64,000 bases of DNA, taken from Hyphomicrobiaceae bacterium. Lineage in GTDB: Bacteria > Pseudomonadota > Alphaproteobacteria > Rhizobiales > Hyphomicrobiaceae. Numbering within the stretch: the first letter of the stretch is position 1; every line of letters begins with the position of its first letter. The stretch is taken from contig JAEUMD010000014.1 in assembly GCA_016793635.1 (NCBI GenBank), positions 124,001-188,000 on the forward strand, written 5' to 3'. The translations under genes and the position numbers were made by a program. This document shows positions 17,723 through 26,603 of the stretch, piece by piece. Below the pieces are notes generated by a model. It saw only the letters and a program-made list of their open reading frames with translations, did not search any database and was not told where the DNA came from.

Positions 17723-18454
17723 CTACTCGCGGCGGAGAATGCTGTCGACCAGACGGTTGGCCCATCCGCTCGAATGATACGTGCGCTTCAGCTCGTCGGC
17801 ATCGTAGACCGTGTGCAACCAATCCACGAACGACATCGGCCGATTTGCGCTGTCGGCGAGGTAGCGCTCGAAGAAGTAGTCGAGGATGCCGGTGTCGGCC
17901 TGGCGGATGTGCCCAAACCGAAGCGATAGCTGGCGCTTGGCAATCTCGATCGGCTGGCCCAGGCGAAAATGGCAATAGAGTGCGCTCATCAGACCGGCGC
18001 GGTCGGCGCCGGATTTGCAGTGCATCAGGATCGGATATTCGAGCTGGTCGAACAGCGCCGCCGCGCCCATCACCTCGGCGACCGACGGCGCCGCCCGAGA
18101 GCGGACCTGATAATTTGCCAGCTTCAGACCGTGCCTTTCGCAGGCGACCTGCTCCAGCCGGTAGCTCGAGCAATCGCGAGGACCGCGCAGATTGAGCACG
18201 GTCCGCACACCGGATCGGGCGATGGCCGCGATTTGGTGGGGAGCCGGCTGGGCCGCGCGCCATGCTTCCGGCGAAATCCGATGGCGATTGAGATAGACGA
18301 GGCGAAATATGCCGTGGTCGACCAGCATCAACTCGAGGAAGGCGGCGGGGCCCCCGAAAACCCGGCGAACCCACGGCGGCGAATGATCCACGACGCCGCG
18401 GCGCACCTCGCTGGTAACGCGCCTGACGGCGCGGCGCGCGCTCTTTATCATCAT
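17723..18454 (-). CDS. Cysteine-based (dual-specificity-type) phosphatase
   Basis: 243 residues from the ATG at 18454; a start at 18511 is also possible. The phosphatase P-loop HCKSGADRAG lies at 145-154, giving nucleophile C146 and R152. A general-acid candidate is in RGPRDCSSY near 94, preceded by SGVRTVLNLRG, the usual strand before the P-loop in the DSP/PTEN-like class. The N-terminal ~50 residues are basic with a hydrophobic patch, suggesting membrane association. It sits on the opposite strand between msbA and the Kdo transferase gene. This linkage recurs in Rhizobiales, so a lipid phosphate rather than a protein may be the substrate. That last point is inference. Confidence 0.8.
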   Translation of the reverse strand: MMIKSARRAVRRVTSEVRRGVVDHSPPWVRRVFGGPAAFLELMLVDHGIFRLVYLNRHRISPEAWRAAQPAPHQIAAIARSGVRTVLNLRGPRDCSSYRLEQVACERHGLKLANYQVRSRAAPSVAEVMGAAALFDQLEYPILMHCKSGADRAGLMSALYCHFRLGQPIEIAKRQLSLRFGHIRQADTGILDYFFERYLADSANRPMSFVDWLHTVYDADELKRTYHSSGWANRLVDSILRRE

Positions 18455-18640
18455 GGCATCCGACAGAAGGGTTCGTGCGAGGCGTGGCCGCGTCCGACGC
18501 GCGCGCGGCATCCACCACCTCGGTCCGGCGCCGGGGCCGAACAGGTTTGCTTTCGCTAATTAGGCACTATAGGAAGCTTGCGCAAGGCATTCCGGACGCC
18601 TCCCCTAAGGCTTTCCGGTCAGCGCAACCATTGAGCCGGC

Positions 18641-20674
18641 ATGGCAAGCGATACCGTGAAACGGACTGGCATCCCGGCAATGGTCGGAAAGTCGCTGGCG
18701 GGCTTCATCCGGCTCGTCGCGCGCACCTCGACACCCGTATTCGACCCGCCCGATCTGACCGAGCGTCTCTACGCCGCTCATCCGGCCATCGTCGCCTTCT
18801 GGCATGGCCAGTTCATGATGATCCGCCAGCTCAATACCCACGACGCGCCGGTGATGGCGATGGTCGCCCGCCACGGCGACGCGGACCTGATCGGCAGCGC
18901 CATGGCCGAGCTCGGCGTCGGCCTCATCCGCGGCGCGGGCGCAGGCGGGCGTAAGAAGGACCGGGGCGGGGCACAGGCGCTGCGCGCGTCCGTCAAGGCA
19001 CTGGCCGACGGCCACTCCCTGACCATGACCGCCGACGTACCCCCAGGTCCCGCCCGGCGCGCGGGCGACGGCATCATCACCATTGCCCGACTCTCCGGCC
19101 GCCCGATCGTGCCGGTCGCGGTCGCCACCTCGCGCTTCCTGGCGCTCGATACCTGGAGCCGCATGACGATCAACCTGCCCTACTCGCGACTTGCCGCGGC
19201 CATGGGCGAGCCGATCATCGTACCGCGCGAGGCCGACGCGGCGATGCTAGAAACCCTGCGCCAGCGGCTCGAGACGGAACTCAACGCCGCAACCCGCCGC
19301 GCCTATGCGCTGGCGGGCACCAGCCACCTGGCGGCAACCCCTGCGAGCGCGCTCGGCCCCGATGATCCCCCCCCGCCTCCAGGCAACCGGCTCAAGATCT
19401 ACCGGGGCGTGACCGGCGCGCTGGCCCCCGTCCTGCCCCTCTGGCTTAGACTGCGCGAGCGCCAAGGGAAGGAGGATGCGACCCGCCGTCCCGAACGTTA
19501 CGGCATTGCCAGTGCCGCACGCCCCGCCGGGCCTCTGATCTGGCTTCACGCCGCCAGCGTCGGCGAGACCAATGTCGCCCTGCCGCTCATTCAGGCGCTC
19601 GGCGAAGCGCGCCCCGATGTCAATTTCCTGCTGACGACCGGCACCGTGACCTCAGCCGATCTCGCCCGGCGCCGGCTTGGGCCGCGAGCGATCCATCAGT
19701 TCGTACCACTCGATGCGCCGCGCTTCGCCCGCCGCTTCCTCGACCACTGGCGGCCCGACCTCGCCATCTTCACCGAATCCGAGATCTGGCCGAATCTCAT
19801 CCTCGAGACTTCGTCCCGCGGCACACCGCTAGCGCTCGTCAATGCCCGCATCTCCCATCGCAGCTTTTCCCGCTGGCGCCGCAACAGCGGTATTGCCCGC
19901 CCACTGTTCAACCGCCTCGCCCTGGTCCTGGCGCAGAACGAGCGGTTCTCGCGCTGGTTCTCGCTGCTCGGCGCGCGTGACGTGCGCAACTACGGAAACA
20001 TCAAGATCGATTCACCCCCGCCCCCGGTCGATTCGGCGTCGCTCGAGCGTCTGCGCGCGGCGGCGATGGGCCGGGCGCTACTGCTGGCCGCCAGTACCCA
20101 CCCTGGCGAGGACGAGATCGTCGCCGTCGCGCATCGCCTGCTCGTCGAGCGCCACCCGGGACTTCTCACCATCATCGTACCCCGTCATCCCGAACGCGGG
20201 CAGCCGATCGCCGACATGCTGACGGCCCAGGGCTTGCGGGCCAAGCGCCGTTCCCTCGGCGAGCTGCCTGACGCCACGACCGACATCTACATTGCCGACA
20301 CCATCGGCGAACTCGGCACGTTCTATGCGCTGGCGCCGATCGCGTTCATCGGCGGCTCGCTCGTCAAGCACGGCGGGCAGAACCCTATCGAGGCCGTCCG
20401 CCATGGCGCCGCGGTACTGACCGGCCCCCATACCCACAACTTTACCGACGCCTACAACGCTCTGCTTCGCGCCAAGGGCGCCGAGGTCGTTTCCGACGCA
20501 ACGACGCTCGCCGATGCCGCAAGCCGCCTGCTGACCGACGCGGACGCGCTCGCCGGCATGCAGCGCGGCGCTGAAAGTGCTCTCGCTGGATTGGCCGGAG
20601 CCCTTGCCCGAACGACTGATGCCCTGCTGGCGATGATCGCCCGCACGCCGGAGGTTGCCGTTGCCGATCGGTGA
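18641..20674 (+). CDS. waaA: DUF374 lysophospholipid-acyltransferase-like domain fused to Kdo transferase WaaA
   Basis: 677 residues in one unbroken frame. Residues ~1-225 are a DUF374/LPLAT domain: FWHGQF with H55, RHGDADLIGSAMAELGVGLIRG, TADVPPGPARRAGDG and IVPVAVATS. A proline-rich linker follows (PDDPPPPPGN near 240-249). Residues ~250-670 are a full WaaA/KdtA: LPLWLRLRERQGKED, ERYGIA, WLHAASVGET with the catalytic Glu at ~309, LTTGTVTS, FTESEIWPN, NARIS, ASTHPGEDE, PRHPERG and GGSLVKHGGQNPIE. WaaA adds Kdo from CMP-Kdo to lipid IVA. DUF374 and waaA are normally separate adjacent genes in this order. The lpxK start overlaps its 3' end by 14 bases. Confidence 0.93.
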   Translation: MASDTVKRTGIPAMVGKSLAGFIRLVARTSTPVFDPPDLTERLYAAHPAIVAFWHGQFMMIRQLNTHDAPVMAMVARHGDADLIGSAMAELGVGLIRGAGAGGRKKDRGGAQALRASVKALADGHSLTMTADVPPGPARRAGDGIITIARLSGRPIVPVAVATSRFLALDTWSRMTINLPYSRLAAAMGEPIIVPREADAAMLETLRQRLETELNAATRRAYALAGTSHLAATPASALGPDDPPPPPGNRLKIYRGVTGALAPVLPLWLRLRERQGKEDATRRPERYGIASAARPAGPLIWLHAASVGETNVALPLIQALGEARPDVNFLLTTGTVTSADLARRRLGPRAIHQFVPLDAPRFARRFLDHWRPDLAIFTESEIWPNLILETSSRGTPLALVNARISHRSFSRWRRNSGIARPLFNRLALVLAQNERFSRWFSLLGARDVRNYGNIKIDSPPPPVDSASLERLRAAAMGRALLLAASTHPGEDEIVAVAHRLLVERHPGLLTIIVPRHPERGQPIADMLTAQGLRAKRRSLGELPDATTDIYIADTIGELGTFYALAPIAFIGGSLVKHGGQNPIEAVRHGAAVLTGPHTHNFTDAYNALLRAKGAEVVSDATTLADAASRLLTDADALAGMQRGAESALAGLAGALARTTDALLAMIARTPEVAVADR

Positions 20675-21773
20675 GCCCGAGTGGTGGTATGCGAAGGACG
20701 TGCGCTTGATGACGCGCCTCCTCGGCCCCGCCGCGCGCATCTTCGCCGCGATAGCGACGCGCCGCATCGAGTCCGCTGTTCCTTACCGCTCACGCCTGCC
20801 GGTCATCTGCGTCGGCAACTTCACCGCTGGCGGTACGGGAAAGACCCCCCTGACCCTGCACATCGCCCGCCTGCTGATCGCGGCCGGCGAGCGTCCCGCC
20901 ATTCTGACACGCGGATATGGCGGGCGCCGCGCGGGGCCGTGCTGGATCGAGGACGTCTCCGAGCTTGCCGAAGATGTCGGCGACGAGCCGCTGCTGCTTG
21001 CCCGTGCCGCGCCGACGATGATCGCGCGCGACCGGCGCGCGGGCGCCATCGCAGTCGAAACAGCGTCCACGGGGCCGCGTTCGGGCGCGACCGTGATCGT
21101 GATGGACGACGGGTTGCAGAACCCATCGCTGGCCAAAGATTTCACCATCGCCATCGTCGACGGCGTGCGCGGCTTCGGCAATGGCCAGGTCATTCCAGCG
21201 GGGCCACTGCGCGCGCCACTCGACGTGCAGCTCGAGCTCGCCGACGCCATTCTCGTCAACATTCCCCCCAACGCCCGGCCCGAAAGTCGAGAGACCACCA
21301 CTGGCGGTAGCGTGACGAACCTCGCCGACGCCGGCCCGGCGCGGCTCATCGCGGGGCTCAGACGGGATTTTCCCGGACCCGTCCTGACCGCCTCGGCAGA
21401 GGCCGCGATCCCGCGCGAGGAGATTGCGGGCAGGAGCTACGTCGCCTTCGCCGGCATCGCCAATCCGGCTCGTTTCTTCGCGCTGGTCGAAAGGCTCGGC
21501 GGCAGCGTCGTCGCCCACCGGACCTTCAAAGATCACCACACGTTCGGCGAGACGGATGCAGAAGAGTTGCTCGATTTAGCCGATCGCCACGGCGCCGAGC
21601 TGATCACCACCGAGAAAGATCATATCCGTCTGGTCGGCTATGGCGGCGCGCGCGAGCGGCTCGCGAACCGCGCCCGGCCGCTTCCAATCCGTCTTGCTTT
21701 CCCGGAACGCGATGGGGCGCGCCTCGCCGACCTCGTGATGGCGGCGATCACGACCGCGCGCAGCGGCGCTTAG
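20661..21773 (+). CDS. lpxK: Tetraacyldisaccharide 4'-kinase LpxK
   Basis: 370 residues from a TTG at 20661. I chose this over the TTG at 20655 because GGAGG lies 6 bases before it, at 20650-20654. The P-loop is GNFTAGGTGKTP near 51-62, with LTRGYGG, DVGDEPLLLA, VMDDGLQNPSLAKD and FKDHHTF following, all LpxK hallmarks. It phosphorylates the 4' position of the lipid A disaccharide at the inner membrane. It overlaps waaA by 14 bases, so the two are translationally coupled. It is convergent with DUF2093, 39 bp away. Confidence 0.95.
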   Translation: MPIGEPEWWYAKDVRLMTRLLGPAARIFAAIATRRIESAVPYRSRLPVICVGNFTAGGTGKTPLTLHIARLLIAAGERPAILTRGYGGRRAGPCWIEDVSELAEDVGDEPLLLARAAPTMIARDRRAGAIAVETASTGPRSGATVIVMDDGLQNPSLAKDFTIAIVDGVRGFGNGQVIPAGPLRAPLDVQLELADAILVNIPPNARPESRETTTGGSVTNLADAGPARLIAGLRRDFPGPVLTASAEAAIPREEIAGRSYVAFAGIANPARFFALVERLGGSVVAHRTFKDHHTFGETDAEELLDLADRHGAELITTEKDHIRLVGYGGARERLANRARPLPIRLAFPERDGARLADLVMAAITTARSGA

Positions 21774-21812
21774 AGGGTAGGAGGGCGCCTTTGGCCAGCG
21801 CCGATCACTACT

Positions 21813-22043
21813 TTACTCGGCGGAACGGCGCAGTTCGAGATAACGCTGCAATGAGATCTGCGCCGAGGCATAGGGTTCCTGCCGGGCGACATTCCAATAG
21901 CGCAGATCCTGCAAGGGAATCCGCTGACCGGAGACAGCGCAGCGCACGTACTCTCCCGGCTCGACGATCTGATATTCGCCGTCGAGATAATGCACTTTCG
22001 CCTCTCCCTTGAGGCCCAACATCTTGTCGAAGCGATTCATCAA
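21813..22043 (-). CDS. DUF2093 family protein
   Basis: 76 residues. LGLKGEAKVHYLDGEYQIV, GEYVRCAVSGQRIPLQDLRYW and ASAQISLQRYL match the short alphaproteobacterial DUF2093 family, which is commonly placed between lpxK and xseA as here. The conserved Cys and compact beta-rich form suggest a small zinc-ribbon-like or RNA-binding fold, but no function is known. It is downstream of xseA on the same strand with a 176-bp gap. Confidence 0.88.
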   Translation of the reverse strand: MMNRFDKMLGLKGEAKVHYLDGEYQIVEPGEYVRCAVSGQRIPLQDLRYWNVARQEPYASAQISLQRYLELRRSAE

Positions 22044-22219
22044 AACATCCAGGCGTTGCGAACACTCGCATCGTTTTTCGATCCGAGGCTATCACATCAG
22101 CGTTTCGCCGGTCCGCGTCAAGTTGCTGCCGTGAATTCGGCCGGCCAGATGTAACCAAATGCCGACCGCGGAATTCCTTTACGGCACCCAGCCAGCGCCC
22201 GTCGAACGATCGTCCCCAG

Positions 22220-23866
22220 TTAGAATAACGAACCCTGCCCGCTGTCGCGATGACGGCGCGGACGCGGCGCGGGTGTGGGTGCGGTTTCCGGCGCCGCCGA
22301 CTCCGGCCCAGCCCCCGCCGCCCCACGCGCCAGCGGGCCCTCCGCCAGCGCCCCCAAGGCTCCATCGGCAAGCTCGATCGACAGCCTGTCACCCGCCGCG
22401 ACATCGCCAGCGCGACGCACGGTCGCGCCGGTGTCGCTCCTGCGGACGATGGCGAACCCGCGCGCCAGCACGCTCTCGTGGCTGAGACTGCGCGCGAGCT
22501 TTGCGCTCGAATCGAGGCGGCGGCGATGGGCGACGGTCGTGTTCGCGAACGCGCGCGCGGCGCGAGCCGAAAGTTCCCCCGCGCGCTCGCCGAGGCGAAC
22601 TATTCGCGCCGCGAGAGCATGCGGCGACAGCCGGCCGCCGATCCGCTCCAACCGGGTTCTGCGCTGGCTGGAGCTACGCGCGAGCGCCTCGCTTGCCGCG
22701 CGCGCCGTGGCTCCCATTCTGTCCCTCGCGCGGGTGACGACCACCGCAACCAGGCGCGGCGACAGGCGGCTCGACACACGAGCGTGGCGAAGATGGTGCG
22801 CGCGAGTGTTGGCGACCAGGGCCCGGCCGAGACGCCGTTCGACCGCGTCGAATCGCTGGCGCGGCAAGGCGAGCAGATCCTCGCGCCGCGGCAACCCGCG
22901 CGCGGCGGCGCGCCAGTGCGCGCGTTGGCCCTCGACCAGACGTCGCAACGCCACGCGATGCCTGAGCTCGAACTTCGCCACCTGTTCGATCAGCTCGGAA
23001 TATCTCGGCACCGCCCACTCGGCGGCCTTCGTCGGCGTCGGCGCGCGCGCGTCCGCGACGAGGTCGATCAGCGTCCAGTCCGTCTCGTGCCCGACCGCCG
23101 AGATCAGCGGGATCGCACTCGCCGCCGCCGCGCGGACGACGATCTCCTCGTTGAAGCCCCACAGGTCTTCGAGGCTGCCGCCGCCGCGCGCCACGATCAA
23201 CACATCTGGCCGTGGCACTGCCCCTCCGGGTTCGAGCGCGTTGAAGCCGCGGATCGCCGCCGCAACCTCCCCTGCGCACGTCTCGCCCTGCACGCGCACC
23301 GGCCAGACGACGACGTGGGCGGGGAAGCGCTCGCTGAAACCCGCCAGCATGTCGCGGATCACCGCACCGGTTGGGCTCGTGATGATGCCGATGACGCGCG
23401 GTAGGAACGGGCGCGGGCGTTTCCTCGCCTCGTCGAACAGCCCTTCGGCCGCGAACCGGCGCTTTCGTTCCTCGAGCATCGCCATCAGCGCGCCGAGGCC
23501 CGCCGGTTCCATCTGCTCGATGACGATCTGATACTTCGACGAGCCGGGGAACGTAGTGATGCGCCCGTGCGCGATCACCTCCATGCCCTCCTCCGGCTTG
23601 ACGCGCATTTTCGAGAAGCTGCCGCGCCAGATCACGGCCTCGATCTTGGCCTTGTCGTCCTTCAACGCGAAGTAGGCATGTCCAGACGCGTGCGGGCCGC
23701 GATAGCCGGAAATCTCGCCGCGTAGCCGCACGTAGCCGAATCCGTCCTCGAGTGCGCGCTTGATGGCGCCCGCGAGCTCGGAGACGGTGAATTCCGGCGC
23801 GTTGCCGGCCGCGCCCGGCGCCTGGGAACGTGATTTCTCCACCGGTCTGTCAGTTTCTGGGGGCAT
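22220..23866 (-). CDS. xseA: Exodeoxyribonuclease VII large subunit
   Basis: 548 residues from the ATG at 23866. An N-terminal OB-fold carries FTVSELAGAIKRALEDGFGYVRLRGEISGY and SGHAYFALKDDKAKIEAVIW. The catalytic core follows: RVIGIITSPTGAVIRDM, VLIVARGGGSLEDLWGFNEE, and AVGHETDWTLIDLVADARAPTPTKAAE. After these comes a long arginine/alanine-rich coiled coil and a C-terminal S-D-T-G-A domain. Low-complexity proline/alanine residues extend the C-terminus. It degrades single-stranded DNA with XseB, whose gene is not in this window. Confidence 0.95.
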   Translation of the reverse strand: MPPETDRPVEKSRSQAPGAAGNAPEFTVSELAGAIKRALEDGFGYVRLRGEISGYRGPHASGHAYFALKDDKAKIEAVIWRGSFSKMRVKPEEGMEVIAHGRITTFPGSSKYQIVIEQMEPAGLGALMAMLEERKRRFAAEGLFDEARKRPRPFLPRVIGIITSPTGAVIRDMLAGFSERFPAHVVVWPVRVQGETCAGEVAAAIRGFNALEPGGAVPRPDVLIVARGGGSLEDLWGFNEEIVVRAAAASAIPLISAVGHETDWTLIDLVADARAPTPTKAAEWAVPRYSELIEQVAKFELRHRVALRRLVEGQRAHWRAAARGLPRREDLLALPRQRFDAVERRLGRALVANTRAHHLRHARVSSRLSPRLVAVVVTRARDRMGATARAASEALARSSSQRRTRLERIGGRLSPHALAARIVRLGERAGELSARAARAFANTTVAHRRRLDSSAKLARSLSHESVLARGFAIVRRSDTGATVRRAGDVAAGDRLSIELADGALGALAEGPLARGAAGAGPESAAPETAPTPAPRPRRHRDSGQGSLF

Positions 23867-23978
23867 CCGACGTTTCAATTCCTCGTTCTGGCCGGGGATG
23901 ATACACCAGCCGCCTGCCGGCACCCGCCCGTTCGCCCAGATATCCAGTGCAATCAACGCCGATCCGTGAGCCCCTAAA

Positions 23979-25283
23979 ATGACCGAGACGCCAAATGAAA
24001 CGAATGTTCTGCTGATCGGCTCGGGCGGCCGCGAACATGCTCTGGCCTGGGCGCTCGCGGCAAGTCCGCAGCTCGGCGACTTCTACGCCGCGCCAGGCAA
24101 CCCCGGTATTTTCGATTATGCGGTGCCGACCAATCTCGATACCACCGATCATCCAGCGGTCGTCGCGTTCTGCCGCGAGAAGGCCATCGGCCTCGTCGTC
24201 ATCGGCCCAGAGGCGCCGCTCGTCGCCGGCCTAGCCGACGATCTGAGGGCCTCCGGACTTGCCGTATTCGGTCCCGACAAGGCCGCGGCACGGCTTGAAG
24301 GCTCGAAGGGTTTCACCAAGGACCTCTGTGCCGAGTTCCACATTCCGACCGGCGCCTACGGCCGCTTCACCGACGCTGCCGCAGCGAAAGCTTATCTCGC
24401 TGGCAAGCCGATGCCGATCGTCGTCAAGGCTGACGGCCTAGCGGCCGGCAAGGGAGTCGTCATCGCGGCGAACATTGCCGAGGCCGAAGCCGCGATCGAC
24501 GCCTGCTTCGAGGGTGCGTTCGGCGCGGCTGGATCGGAAGTCGTGATCGAGGAGTTTCTCGACGGCGAGGAGGCGAGCTTTTTCGCACTCTGCGACGGCG
24601 ATACGGCGATCGCATTCGGGGCGGCGCAGGACCACAAGCGCGTCGGCGATGGCGATACCGGCCCGAACACCGGCGGCATGGGCGCCTACTCACCGGCTCC
24701 GGTAATGACCGACGCCATGATCGAGCGCACGATGCGCGAGATCATCGCTCCGACCGTCGCCGGCATGAAGAAGCGCGGCACGCCGTTCAAGGGCGTACTG
24801 TTCGCAGGACTGATGATTACGGCGAAGGGCCCACAGCTCATCGAATACAATGTGCGCTTCGGCGATCCCGAGTGCCAGGTGCTGATGATGCGCCTGTCAT
24901 CGGACTTGCTTGCAGTTCTGCTCGCCGTGGCGCAGGGGCGCCTCGCTGACGCCGAGATCTCGTTCTCTTCCGACGCCGCGCTGACGGTGGTGATGGCCGC
25001 CGAGGGGTATCCGGGAACGCCGAGGAAGGGCACGGAAATTCACGGCCTAGCGTCGGCGCAATCACTCGAAGGCGTCGAGATCTTCCATGCCGGGACCATG
25101 CGCGATGGCGAGCGCATACTCGCTCATGGCGGCCGTGTCCTGAACGTGACGGCGCATGCACCGACCGTCGCCGAAGCGCAGGCCCGCGCCTATGCCGCGG
25201 TCGATCTGATCCGCTGGCCCGAAGGGTTCTGCCGTCGCGACATTGGCTGGCGCGCAGTGGCGCGGGAGCGCGCCGGGCGCTGA
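23979..25283 (+). CDS. purD: Phosphoribosylamine-glycine ligase PurD
   Basis: 434 residues, full length. The N-terminal GARS domain starts [16 protein letters not shown]. The ATP-grasp core has [14 protein letters not shown] near 150, [14 protein letters not shown] near 190, [24 protein letters not shown] near 220, and FGDPECQ near 297. It makes glycinamide ribonucleotide in purine synthesis. Divergent from xseA with 112 bp between starts. Confidence 0.97.
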   Translation: MTETPNETNVLLIGSGGREHALAWALAASPQLGDFYAAPGNPGIFDYAVPTNLDTTDHPAVVAFCREKAIGLVVIGPEAPLVAGLADDLRASGLAVFGPDKAAARLEGSKGFTKDLCAEFHIPTGAYGRFTDAAAAKAYLAGKPMPIVVKADGLAAGKGVVIAANIAEAEAAIDACFEGAFGAAGSEVVIEEFLDGEEASFFALCDGDTAIAFGAAQDHKRVGDGDTGPNTGGMGAYSPAPVMTDAMIERTMREIIAPTVAGMKKRGTPFKGVLFAGLMITAKGPQLIEYNVRFGDPECQVLMMRLSSDLLAVLLAVAQGRLADAEISFSSDAALTVVMAAEGYPGTPRKGTEIHGLASAQSLEGVEIFHAGTMRDGERILAHGGRVLNVTAHAPTVAEAQARAYAAVDLIRWPEGFCRRDIGWRAVARERAGR

Positions 25284-25402
25284 ACCGACCTCGATCGTTG
25301 ATGCCGCCGCAAGTGGAACGTGCACTGCACGATGCGGGTGGCGAGTAGACGACCCGGGCTATATCATCGCCGCATCAGCCCCCGCACCGGAGCCCAACGC
25401 CC

Positions 25403-26419
25403 GTGAAGGTTAAGTCCACTGCTACGCCCGAGAACGAGAGCGTGGCGAACCTACCCGCGCGCCGCCCCCGCATCGGCCTCGCTCTCGGGGGCGGCGGCGC
25501 ACGCGGGCTCGCGCATATTCCGATACTCGAAGCTTTCGACGAGCTGGGCCTCAAGCCGGACATCATCTCCGGCACCTCGATCGGCGCCATCTTCGGCGCG
25601 GCCTACGCTTCGGGCATATCCGGCAGCGCGATCCGCGCCCACACGCTCGAGGTTCTGACGCAGCGGTTTGCGCTGCTGCGCGATCTCTTCAACGCCCGCG
25701 CCCAAGTGATGAACCGCGTCCTCGGCATCTTCGCAGTGCGCTCCGCGCTGCTCGATCCGGTTTCGCTGCTCGATATCATCATGCCGCCCGGCATCGCCAA
25801 CGACTTCGACGACCTGAAAATCCCGCTGCGCATCGTCGCAACCGATTTCTACAACCAGGAGCCCTACGTCTTCTCGTCGGGCCCACTGAAGCAGGCCGTC
25901 GCCGCGAGCATGTCGCTTCCCGCACTTTTCCAACCGGTGATGGCCGGCGGCCATGCGATGATCGACGGCGGCCTTTCCAATCCGCTGCCGTTCGACCTTC
26001 TCGGCGGCGACGCCGACATCATCGTCGCCGTCGACGTGTCCGGCGCGCCTGTCCCTTCCGAAAACCGCAACCACCCGACCGCGTTCGAAGCGCTGTTCGC
26101 TAGCGCCTTCATTTTCGAGCGAACGATCATCCGCGAAAAGCTGAAGAACGGGCAGCCGGACATCTACATCGAAGGTGGCACGAGCCATTTCCAGGTGCTC
26201 GACTTCCTTCGCCTCAACGAGGTTCTGGCAGCGGCGGAACCAGCGAAGCAGAAGCTCAAGTCCCAGCTCCAGCGAATACTGGCGAGTGAAACGCTTCCGG
26301 CGATCGAGGCCGAGCCGGTGGCTGAACCAGCAACCGCGCCGGCGAAGAAGGGCCGCAAGCGTTTGGCCGGAATCGGCGACCGGGTGAGCCGGCGCGGCAA
26401 GGCACGTTCCGGCGCTTAG
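25403..26419 (+). CDS. Patatin-like phospholipase
   Basis: 338 residues from a GTG at 25403. The oxyanion hole LALGGGGARGLAH lies near 25-37, the nucleophile elbow GTSIG near 60, and the catalytic Asp in MIDGGLSNPLP near 190. This is the Ser-Asp dyad of bacterial patatins, of the RssA/YchK-like size class. No signal peptide is seen, so it is probably a cytosolic or peripheral membrane lipase. The C-terminal ~45 residues are Lys/Arg-rich. The stop codon starts a 13-bp triple repeat. It lies upstream of the acyltransferase-hydroxylase pair on the same strand. Confidence 0.92.
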   Translation: MKVKSTATPENESVANLPARRPRIGLALGGGGARGLAHIPILEAFDELGLKPDIISGTSIGAIFGAAYASGISGSAIRAHTLEVLTQRFALLRDLFNARAQVMNRVLGIFAVRSALLDPVSLLDIIMPPGIANDFDDLKIPLRIVATDFYNQEPYVFSSGPLKQAVAASMSLPALFQPVMAGGHAMIDGGLSNPLPFDLLGGDADIIVAVDVSGAPVPSENRNHPTAFEALFASAFIFERTIIREKLKNGQPDIYIEGGTSHFQVLDFLRLNEVLAAAEPAKQKLKSQLQRILASETLPAIEAEPVAEPATAPAKKGRKRLAGIGDRVSRRGKARSGA

Positions 26420-26456
26420 TTCTGGCGTCTAGTTCTGGCGTCTAGTTCTGGCGTCT
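26418..26456 (+). repeat. Three perfect 13-bp tandem repeats at the patatin stop codon
   Basis: AGTTCTGGCGTCT occurs three times without mismatch at 26418-26430, 26431-26443 and 26444-26456. The first copy starts inside the TAG stop codon. Perfect identity implies recent slippage. Confidence 0.95.
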
Positions 26457-26603
26457 AATATTGCGTCAATTCCCCAGGGAACAGCGTGGCGTGCGACCAC
26501 GCCCCAACGTGTTCCGGTCACGCACGGCCATGTTCATCGGCTGCGCGCTGGTGTAGCGTGGCCCCCGCAGGTTTTCATTCCATGGCGTTTCAAGAGGTGT
26601 TGC

